Positions 55,702 to 64,000 of a stretch of DNA of 64,000 nt are shown in pieces. Below the pieces are notes generated by a model. That model saw only the letters and a list, made by a program, of their open reading frames with translations. It had not been told where the DNA came from and did no database searches. Both the position numbers and the translations under genes were made by a program. The first letter of the stretch is position 1, and each line of letters begins with the position of its first letter. The stretch comes from Xenopus tropicalis (taxonomy: Eukaryota > Chordata > Amphibia > Anura > Pipidae). The stretch lies in NCBI RefSeq assembly GCF_000004195.4, contig NC_030677.2, positions 67,480,222 through 67,544,221 of the forward strand. The letters run 5' to 3'.

Positions 55702-55704
55702 TCA

Positions 55705-56194
55705 TAGTGTAGAATTTCAGGCCCAAGAGGGCAAATTTAAGTCTAAGTAAGGCCATGTATAAATTTTGATACCAGGTGTAAAATACTTTATATTGTATAT
55801 AGTTCAGTCAGCTTGTTTAAACCACTTTGGTTCCATTTGGTTAGCAGAGATCAGCAGCAATATACAGGGAAAGTCCTAATAATTGTTTCATAGAAAAGTA
55901 GTATATGTACTAAGGTTCATTGATGCTTCAGCCAGCCAATGTTCTGTGCTTCTGTAGTGTATTATTAACAATTGCCTGGGTCTATATATATTATTTAAAT
56001 AGTTAATCAGAATACTTTGCAGTGTTGAGACGTGTGTATTATAATAAAAAATGTACCCCCTGTTGGATTGGAGTACCATGATCTGGCCATTGGACTGGTG
56101 CATTAATATGGTCAAAGAACTCCTCAGTGACTTATAATATCCTTATAATTTATAGTAGGGGTACATAATTTGCTATATATTTACAGTGTATAAT
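55705..56194. other. Non-coding sequence, nothing recognised
   Basis: AT-rich spacer without identifiable content. Confidence 0.5.
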
Positions 56195-56405
56195 ACATTT
56201 ATATATCGTTCCCATCAGTCTCTACCCCACTAGAGTTTACAATGTTAGGCCCCTTTCCCAGTTACAGTAAGGTCAAATATAATGACCTAATAATCTAATC
56301 TAATTCCTGTAGATTTTTGTAATGTAGTAGGAAAGCAGAGTACCCAAAAGAAACCCGCATGGAAAGCTCATACAAACTCTGTGTACATAGTGCCCTGCCT
56401 GAAAT
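56195..56405 (-). mobile_element. SINE-like / LINE-tail retroposon fragment (inverted)
   Basis: ATACATTTATATATCG, TCCCATCAGTCTCTACCCCA, CTAGAGTTTACAATGTTAGG, GTAGGAAAGCAGAGTACCC, AAGAAACCCGCATGGAAAGC, CATACAAACTCTGTG and ATAGTGCCCTGCC follow the order expected of the family read antisense. It extends further toward the 5' end of the element than the copy at 24001. Confidence 0.7.
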
Positions 56406-56476
56406 CCAGCTTCTTACCCAATAGCAGCCAGGCGACAATGCTGAACTTTACACCGCTGCATGATAAACTCTACTTG

Positions 56477-57098
56477 TTAAAGGGATTGTGTCATGATTTT
56501 TATGGTGTACTTTTTATTTCTTAATTACACCGTTTACATAGCAAATAATTCACTCTGCCATTTAAAATGTTATTCTTGAACCAACAAATGTATTTTTTTA
56601 GTTGTAATATTGGTGTGTAGGCAGCCATCTCACTGAATTGTGCCTGAGTCTGAGCTTTCAGAAGGAGCCAGCACTACATATTAGAACTGATTTTGGGTAA
56701 CCTATTATTTCTCCTACATCCATGTAAATGGAGGAGTCTTAAGCCAGACTTGGATTTCTTACTACTGAGTGCTATTCTGATCTACTGGGAGCTTCTATCT
56801 TGCTATCTTCCCATTGTTCTGCTGATCGGCTGCTGGGGAGAAAGGGGTGATCAGGTGATATCACTCCAACTTGCAGCTCAGCAGTAAAGTGTGACTGAAG
56901 TTTATCAGAGTACAGGTCACATGGCTGTGGCACCCTGGGAAATAAAGAATAATGCCAGCCTGTGTGAAATTTCAAAATTAAATATAAAAAACTGTTTGCG
57001 TTTTTGAAAAACAGATTTCAATGCAGGATTCTGCTGGAGAAGCTCTATTAACTGTTGCGTTTTGAAAAAAAGATGTTTTCCCATGATAGTGTTCCTAA
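56477..57098 (+). mobile_element. T2/Kolobok-like MITE, nearly complete
   Basis: It starts TTAAAGGGATTGTGTCATGA. Interior words include TTTACATAGCAAATAATTCA, GGCAGCCATCTC, GAGCTTCTATCTTGCTATC, CTTGCAGCTCAGCAGTAAAG, TCACATGGCTGTGGCACCC and CAATGCAGGATTCTGCTGGA. The right end CCCATGATAGTGTTCCTAAG is a decayed inverse of the start, with the final TTAA lost. Frames 56693-57138 on both strands are artefacts. A shorter inverted relative lies at 18461-18832. Confidence 0.87.
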
Positions 57099-57574
57099 GA
57101 AGGGAGTTTCCCTTTATATTACAAACTGCTTCATGCAAGTCTACCTGTTACAGCATATTTTACTGGTTTTCTGAATACTCTGGTTTTATTTAGAGTTACA
57201 AATTGTACAAATGATTGCCACCAATTTTCCATGGCTGAAGCCAGACTGAATCTAGTGGCAATGGAGTGATAGAAAGACAGGGAAAGTGTTCAGTGACAAG
57301 TTACACTGTTAGCTGGCTGTGAGCTACTCTTTAACAGCATACACTAAAAATAATATTCTGTTGAAAGCACTTGCAAATGTATAAATCTTTCTTGGGTCAA
57401 AGCTGCTAAATGAAAATAACACCAATATGAAAGATCCAATAATGCAATGAGCTTATTGGAGCTGCTCCGAGTAGCTGTTAAAAATCCATTTACAAGTCTG
57501 TAGGAAATTGCTTTTTCTATGTAGCTGGAAGGATGTACCTAAAGGTGCTGATTATCAGAGCCAGTGAAAGGAAA
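57099..57574. other. Non-coding sequence, nothing recognised
   Basis: AT-rich spacer. No gene or repeat. Confidence 0.5.
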
Positions 57575-57842
57575 ATGAGTATAGTAAACACTGATTTGGG
57601 AGAAATGAGTATGTGTGTTGCAGTTTTCTTAGAATTCTATTCATACAGCATTTAAGTCTGCAGCAGAACTATACTATAGAGCACAGGAACTGTTCTTAGC
57701 ACTACTAAATGAGTATAGTAAACACTGATTTGGGAGAAACGAGTATGTGTGTTGCAGTTTTCTTAGAATTCTATTCATACAGCATTTAAGTCTGCAGCAG
57801 AACTATACTATAGAGCACAGGAACTGTTCTTAGCACTACTAA
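57575..57842. repeat. 134-bp tandem duplication, copies about 99% identical
   Basis: Copy 1 (57575-57708) and copy 2 (57709-57842) start ATGAGTATAGTAAACACTG and end TTAGCACTACTAA. I see a single difference (GAGAAATGAG against GAGAAACGAG). It belongs to no transposon family that I recognise and looks like a recent local duplication. Confidence 0.96.
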
Positions 57843-59392
57843 ATGCCATTCTAAATCAGACCAATCAAAAAGCCAGTACTTTTCCTATAGAAAAATCTGC
57901 ATCTGAATGCAACTGTAATATCTCTTCCTTTTAGCAGCCAGAGCATTTAAAATGTGGACACAGATGAAAATATGCCCTCTAGGGGTCTTTTTAAATCAGA
58001 GAAGCAAGGCATTCGCATAAGCTTTATTGAACAAAATAAATAGGAGACCAAAACATGTTTTGTTTGTTTGCACGAAAGTCTTGCATGAAATAGTAAATAC
58101 AGTATATGCCTGATAAGATACGCCACTGCCTGACACAAAAATAAGTGCAACCAAGCCTGCAGATGCTTAATATCTCCTGTGCAGCAGACCTAAGTTACAG
58201 AAGCCATTTTCATTAGTTTCCATAATGGATTTCAAGCAGAATGAAGACTGACAGCTCTATTGTTCAAGAGGTACTATAGTACTGTGAGTGTACGTTTAGT
58301 CTTCTTAATGCACAATATTTCAACAAGCGGGACTTTACCAAAACCATAGTGAAGAAGCTTGTATCAAAGGAGGAAAAGAGGCATATTGTGGAGCGAGGAC
58401 AAAAACACACACCCGGTGGAGGACAAAACACACAACCAGTCTATAAGGAAATCCATTTTTACTTAGCTAAGTGTAAAGGCCATAACACCACATGCCCTTC
58501 TATCAAGAACTTGTTATTGCTTTTACTAGGATCTTCTTAAAGTTTTTAAATAAAAGTATTGTTGACTTTATTTATTTAGAATTGTGGATTCGGGCAATGA
58601 AATTGTATGATAACAAACAATTTACTTGCATCAAATACAAATAAATCAGAAATTCCCATAGCAAGGTGGATTTGTTTTACTCCTACAACATCATAAGATT
58701 GAGCAAATAATAATTATTTAATAATTAAATAATAATTATTAGTTGCCCTATGTTTAGGGTTGAGACCTCAGCTCATGCCAGTAAATAATAATAATTTGCA
58801 CAATGCAAATGATCAATAAAACCTGCTTTTATGTGAGGTGAAGGTGTAAAAGATAGGTGTCTAACCCCAATCAACCCAACTGCAAGTCTGCTCATCATGG
58901 TTCCTATAATACCAGTCATTGTTTAAAGATGGCTCATCTAAAGCTAGCAAGTTCCTTGATTTTGTTATTTCTTATTGCACTTATTCTTTTGGAGGGGTTT
59001 CTGCATCATCTTCATCCTTTCCTTAGTCTTTAAATGGAAAATTAGAAATTCTTTTGGTAGCACAGGGGGGTTCCTTGACTCTTACCACCATTGCTATTTT
59101 AATTAGGACAAATCATGTACCTTAAGCATAAAACTCTAGGATGAGTCCCCCTACTCTAATCTATAATCCAACTTGCAAGTAGGCCCCCACACTACACACT
59201 CTATAACCAGACTTTGCGTGCAGAGAATAGTAGCAGGTTGAAATTAGAGTCCCAACACACAGATTTTAAATACAGTTTGTAGATGGTATCCCAACATAAA
59301 CGGAATGTATTCAAAGCCATTTTTAGATGCCCTGTGCCCTTTAAACACTGTAGCAGTCACAACATATATAAAGCCAGGTCTTTGAAGCCTTG
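57843..59392. other. Non-coding sequence
   Basis: AT-rich. A TAATAATTATT-rich tract with local palindromes lies at 58706-58742. No gene, RNA or named repeat. Confidence 0.45.
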
Positions 59393-59690
59393 TAGAGTTA
59401 AAGAATTTTGAACTATTTAATAGAGCATCAAGCATACAAGACCCCAAAATATTTTTATAGGTAATGCGAGGCTTATTAGCTTTGTTCCTGCACATACATA
59501 CATACATACATCACAACAAGGCTAAACATTCAAACGCAGGCATGCAGATGGCAACAGATTTCCTGTTTATTGGTACTGTTGATTATAGAGGCAGCACTCA
59601 GTCAGCAAATGCAAACAGTTTGTGTTTAGGTTATGAGGACGATGACTGGCTAGATGTTCGTACAAACACTATTCATCTTCCTCAATGGTA
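59393..59690. repeat. Local duplication, copy A
   Basis: AACTATTTAATAGAGCATCA, AGCATACAAGACC and TTTTTATAGGTAATGCGAGG recur at 60520-60608. After an extra 80 bp or so, including a (CATA)4 tract at 59493-59511, TTTATTGGTACTGTTGATTA and AGAGGCAGCA recur at 60611-60650. The two copies are about 1.1 kb apart in the same orientation. Confidence 0.75.
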
Positions 59691-60519
59691 AAATAACATT
59701 TCAATCCTAAGAAAGTCAAGCTTTCACATGATTCCTAATTGGACTGTAAAGAGGTGACTGAGTGCAATAGCTGCAGAGATCTGTAAAGCTCAGTAAAGCC
59801 ACCACAATATTTTTACAGCTTTGATAAGCATGCATGAACTTAATGTTAATGTATAGATTTATATTTTTATAAGTAATAACAGCTCAGAAAATTGGCATCA
59901 CGCAACATCAAATTACAGCATATATACAGCCCTTTGCATATAGTTGGATTGGGAGAATCAGTATCTGCAGTAGGGGCAAGGTCTACCCACTCGATGTTTA
60001 CACCACTTTCTGCCTAAAGTAGATTTCCTCCTGAAACAGTTTTTGCATAGTAAAAGAAGAAGCAAATCTAAGCAAACTGCTAAAGTAAAATAATTTAAAA
60101 AAGTTTATTCAGTGGTCTATTTGGCTAATTATATTTTCTGTTCTGATTCCTCCAGCAATGTAACAGGAAACCAGCTGAAGACCATCAGCAGTTACCTATC
60201 AAAACTGAATCTGTTCAAGACAAGGAGAATGGTGGCTTCTCCTAAAATATAAAACAACAAAATGAATATATGACATTTTATTGTCTATTTAAGGAAAGTA
60301 CATTAGAGTTACACCATAATTATAAATGAAATATACTATAACATTTTATAGATGTGCAGATACCTTTGCCTTGTAATTAAGGTTTCTTTTAAATTCTTCA
60401 TACATGAAAATCTCCTTTTTGTACCCTATAATCAGGCAGTTTCTATTGAACCATCCCAAGCAGGCAAGGGGTCATGTAACCAGTCAACCTAGCAAAGAGG
60501 TATTACATAATTGTATGAT
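59691..60519. other. Non-coding spacer between the duplicated segments
   Basis: No gene or named repeat. CAGTCAACCTAGCAAAGAGG at 60481 resembles CAGTCAACCTAGTGGAGAGG at 60642, so a second short duplication is nested at its end. Confidence 0.45.
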
Positions 60520-60665
60520 AGAGTTAGAGAATGTTGAACTATTTAATAGAGCATCAAGCATACAATGCCCATAAATATTTTTTAGGTAATGTGTGAGGCT
60601 TATAAGCATGTTTACTAGTACTGTTGATTACAGAGGCAGCAGTCAACCTAGTGGAGAGGTATGAC
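60520..60665. repeat. Local duplication, copy B
   Basis: Counterpart of 59393-59690 with the middle missing: GAACTATTTAATAGAGCATC, AATATTTTTTAGGTAATGTG and TACTGTTGATTACAGAGGCA. The divergence (roughly 10-15% by eye) marks an older event than the 134-bp duplication at 57575. Confidence 0.75.
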
Positions 60666-61867
60666 ATATTTGGAGATTTAGCCAGCTAAATGAGGCCATG
60701 TAATGGCTATCGATATCCATTAAATGCAATTTGCTATTAGAATAGTACAACTTATAACACCCATTTTAACAACCTTTGCTATCAAAGCATGCATTCACAG
60801 AGAGGACTTATGGATTTGCTTTGCCAGAGTTCATTCGTGAATAATGTGCAGTACGTTCATATGATTTCATATGATGTTACAGGATGGAGGGGCAGTAAAT
60901 AATGGGGGTAATAAGGAGAGCTGAGAATGGTGATCAAGAGGAAAGTTACCAAAAGGCTAAGCACAAAAGATCATTTACATTTCCCTTAGATGTATACACT
61001 AATTTTACAATCATTTTTTTCAAATATAAATTTTATGAGGTCACATCATGAAAATAAACTTGATTACGGTATATATTTTATGAGCCACTACATTAATTAT
61101 GTATTAATTATACATAATGGGGTTAAAAACATAAAACCACCCTCAGACAAACAGCAGTGTTTTGGTTCATGCTATGAAAGTGTCTGCCAGAAAAGAATCA
61201 TTTTTTTGCTTGCTAGCTATCATAGCCCTAATATGGGAGCCATCACATCAGTCACACCTGTTTTATACTGAGCGAGATTCATGTGTTATCCCCTGTGACT
61301 TATTTTATTAATCCCCGTCTGCTTATTTTCCCTGCTTGTCCTGTATTTGCTCCACGGCCAATGAGTCAATGAACAAATTGAACACAAAACACAGCTCAGC
61401 CTGCATTTATACTGACAGGGTAGTAAGACTTTTCCCAAATGTCTTCTAACAATAACCCTGAGTAATAAACACACTGTTAAAGGTCTCTCATCTTTTCCTC
61501 ATTTTAAGTCTTTCTACTGCCTCAGAGCAGCTCCTTACATTCCATGGCCCTGTACAAGCTGATCATTTATTTTATCACATTAAATGCAAACTTCCCCACC
61601 CTTGTCAATGTTGAGCACTCTCTGGCATGGAACCAAACATTCGCTATTACACTACATTTTTTTGGAATGGAAATTGCAGGGGCTGTCACTATTAATTGTT
61701 ACTACATTCTATGGCTCTTACAATTGCTTTACAGGAATATTGGTAGTTTATATTGAGAGAACCAATTCAGACAGATTCTTTTTCAACACCACAGTTTTCT
61801 CAGCATGCACCTTGACTTTTTTTTACATCAATGATATGAGCAAGATGAAGCCTGGTCTAAGCCTTCA
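60666..61867. other. Non-coding sequence, candidate conserved segment
   Basis: No repeat recognised. About 61040-61450 has the look of conserved non-coding DNA. The frames 61544-61925 overlap one another without a domain. Confidence 0.45.
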
Positions 61868-62175
61868 GCATACCTCCCAACATTTGAGAAGTGTAAAGAG
61901 GGACAAAAAGAAATGCTGCACGTAGTGTGGTAAAAAAAAACCTATTTAGCTTATTAGTTACAACTGTATCTCAGTATAGGTGTGGCTTGTTTTTCCTGGG
62001 CTCTCTGCCAAAAGCCTACTTGTCTAATTAAGTTTGAGAAACTTTGTATCTTTTTTAGCATTCAGTGCAGGAGATCAAAGAGAAATGAGGGACTTTTCAG
62101 TAAGAATCTGGGACTGCGGCCCAAGCTGTTAAAAATGGGACTGTCCCATGAAAATTGGGACAGTTGGGAGGTATG
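61868..62175 (+). mobile_element. GCATACCTCCCAAC-ended element, both ends present
   Basis: GCATACCTCCCAACATTTGA opens and GGACAGTTGGGAGGTATGC closes, a 14-bp perfect inverted repeat. Inside are AAAGAGGGACAAAAAG, GGGCTCTCTGCCAAAAGCC, GAAATGAGGGACTTTTCAGT, AAGAATCTGGGACTGCGG and TGGGACTGTCCCATG. It is the inverse relative of 47820-48219. The 86-codon frame 61982-62242 is an artefact. Confidence 0.85.
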
Positions 62176-62286
62176 CTTCAGGTCTAACAAGATAATGTCA
62201 CTGGTTTCATCAAAATCCATCTCTGCTGTGGTGCTCACTTAAAACAGCAAACTGTTTTAAAGTGCACCTTCTCACAAGAATGCACA
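62176..62286. other. Non-coding spacer
   Basis: Short sequence, nothing recognised. Confidence 0.5.
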
Positions 62287-62402
62287 AAAATTGGGTAGGT
62301 ACTCAGAGAAACCACACAGGTCACCAAAAAATCATATATAAAAACAAAAATCTTAATTAATTTTGCCTTATAGAAAGCTAGGTGAGTACCTACCCTGATT
62401 TT
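62287..62402. repeat. Short inverted repeat, possible small MITE
   Basis: AAAATTGGGTAGGTACTCAG at the left and the inverse of GTGAGTACCTACCCTGATTTT at the right form arms of about 20 bp around an AT-rich centre of about 75 bp. The size fits a tiny MITE. No target duplication is obvious. Confidence 0.6.
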
Positions 62403-64000
62403 GGTTCATAAACAAATGTCTCACCTGGCTGAGGGTCTGGGGCTGGTGCACCTGGACAACACTATATGCTTGGTGAGTCTTCATCTTCAGCTTTGTTCAT
62501 TTGTATTTTACACATGACTTTGTATAGATACAATATTTTGTCATGCTTAAATCAGTGCCTTGTTACAATGATAATAAGAAGATGCAAAAGAAATACTGGA
62601 GAGAGAGGAAAAAAGAGACAAAGACTGAGAGAACACATAGAGTGGATAAAATTTGAATATCTCACTGTTCCATATGTGCTCCTCTAACAACTGAATGCTG
62701 GTTATCTCTGCTATGCTTTGCATGCCTTGTTACATGATTCCTGTCATGCAAAAAAATCTGCAGTGCATCGAGTGTTCCCTGCAGTTCCACAATCTGATCC
62801 TTTCAGATTAACCTTGTCCTCACCTGTGGGCATTGCCACCAGCACATTTTTTTTCCAAGCTAAAGAAATAGCACTTATCCTTTATTTTCACCTTGGCACC
62901 TAAGGGAATTTTTAAATGCATAACAGAATGAATCAGTGCTGCCTTTCAGTATACAGAAGCAGCTTTTCTGTATCATACTTCTTTCTGAAAATAAGAGCAA
63001 CAATAAAAATAGGTATTTAAATGTTTTCTGGCAGAACAGTGCTTGATGCAGGGACATGCCTATGCTGCCAATTGTTGAATATCTCATAATGGGTTATGCG
63101 ATGACTCACATTTCTAACTCTGTTAACTAGCCACCCCCACCCTTTAATTAGTCTTATAGGTGGCGATAAAGAGCTAGCCTACCTGCAAGTATGACTTCTA
63201 AGGCAAGGCTAAAACTGCAAGCTGGGCCAATAAATGGAAAATAAAAATACAATCCTCTGCTAATACTTAAAAATTGTATTGGGCAGTCATATTCAGACAT
63301 GAATGCCATTAAAGTTACATTTTCTATAATAAACTTTGCCACAGTTAGAGTATTTGGAATGATGTGCCATTAAGAGGTGGAACAAACACATAGATCTACT
63401 AAATGAACAGCCGTTTAACAGATTTTGAAATTGATCCTGATTATTAGATCCTACATACCAGAAGAAAAGAAAAAATACAGTAACAAAGTTACACAGAATA
63501 CAATCCCCCATATGGTCTTCCCCTTAAAAACAAGTTATCAATCAGGCAAAAATTATGAGAAATTAATAACTCTGCACAATTTTGGGATTGCTCTCCACTC
63601 ATTTAAATTGAATTCACTTGTCATCTCTACTGCGCTCATGTGATGCCCACCATTGGCTGGTACAATTGGTACAAGCATTTTTTTCTCTAAAATAAATTAT
63701 TACTACTATTATCAAATATTAGAGCACCAAGTACTGCAAAAGGTATTGAAATTACAGACAAAGCAAAGTTATATAAAGTCATATTATACAGTTATATTTA
63801 CCGATGCTAAATGTACCTATACCTACCTTCTCAAAAAGAGAACACAAGATCCAGTTTGTTTATGAAAGCTTCATGCTGCTTCCAATACTTCTACGTACAA
63901 TGTGCAATAAATAGATCATACACTTGGGATCAAAATGCAATGCTTAATTGTGTGTGGCTTTGCTTTAGTCAGACATGGCATTTACAAGCAATCCCTGGCA
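62403..64000. other. Non-coding sequence, nothing recognised
   Basis: AT-rich to the end of the window. Frames of 60-75 codons on both strands show no domain. Confidence 0.45.

Overview
The window looks like non-coding vertebrate nuclear DNA, almost certainly from a clawed frog (Xenopus). The base composition is AT-rich. The sequence is a mosaic of miniature inverted-repeat transposons (MITEs), and many are families I recognise from Xenopus: T2/Kolobok-like elements with TTAAAGG ends, hAT-like elements with 8-bp target duplications, PIF/Harbinger-like palindromes with 3-bp duplications, and the TACAGGTATGGGACC family. Assignment to Xenopus, and all family names, rest on recall of consensus sequences and on the termini seen here. 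No database search was run.

No protein-coding gene, rRNA, tRNA or snRNA can be supported. The open reading frames are short (160 codons or fewer), carry no recognisable domain, and the longest ones fall inside repeats. The 161-codon minus-strand frame at 29637-30122 is a 34-bp minisatellite read as protein. Those at 17823-18104, 23029-23397 and 25187-25549 also lie in repeats. Small exons of a long-intron gene cannot be excluded. The window is best read as intergenic or deep intronic sequence.

Layout. 0-5 kb: a hAT-like MITE, a Harbinger-like fragment and a second hAT-like element in otherwise plain sequence. 5-9.5 kb: largely repeat-free, with several stretches that resemble conserved non-coding elements. 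9.5-11 kb: a TTAA-type palindromic MITE, an unnamed repeat and a SINE-like fragment. 15-25.7 kb: the densest MITE belt, with two elements abutting at 23.4 kb. 29.3-30.5 kb: a hAT element with intact ends and target duplication that carries a 13-unit minisatellite. 33.9-43.7 kb: scattered Harbinger-like and TACAGGTATGGG-family copies and another hAT with a perfect target duplication. 47.7-49.5 kb: a nest of a CpG-rich block, a GGGAGGTATG-ended element, a T2 palindrome and an almost perfect 144-bp hairpin. 50-57 kb: hAT-like, SINE-like, T2 and Harbinger-like copies. 57.6-60.7 kb: a very recent 134-bp tandem duplication and an older local duplication. 61.9-64 kb: one more GCATACCTCCCAAC-ended element, then plain sequence.

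The most rewarding points are the intact-ended hAT elements, the minisatellite inside one of them (with a 204-bp higher-order period), the shared termini of otherwise different Harbinger-like elements, the long hairpin, and several candidate conserved regulatory segments that only a cross-species alignment can confirm.
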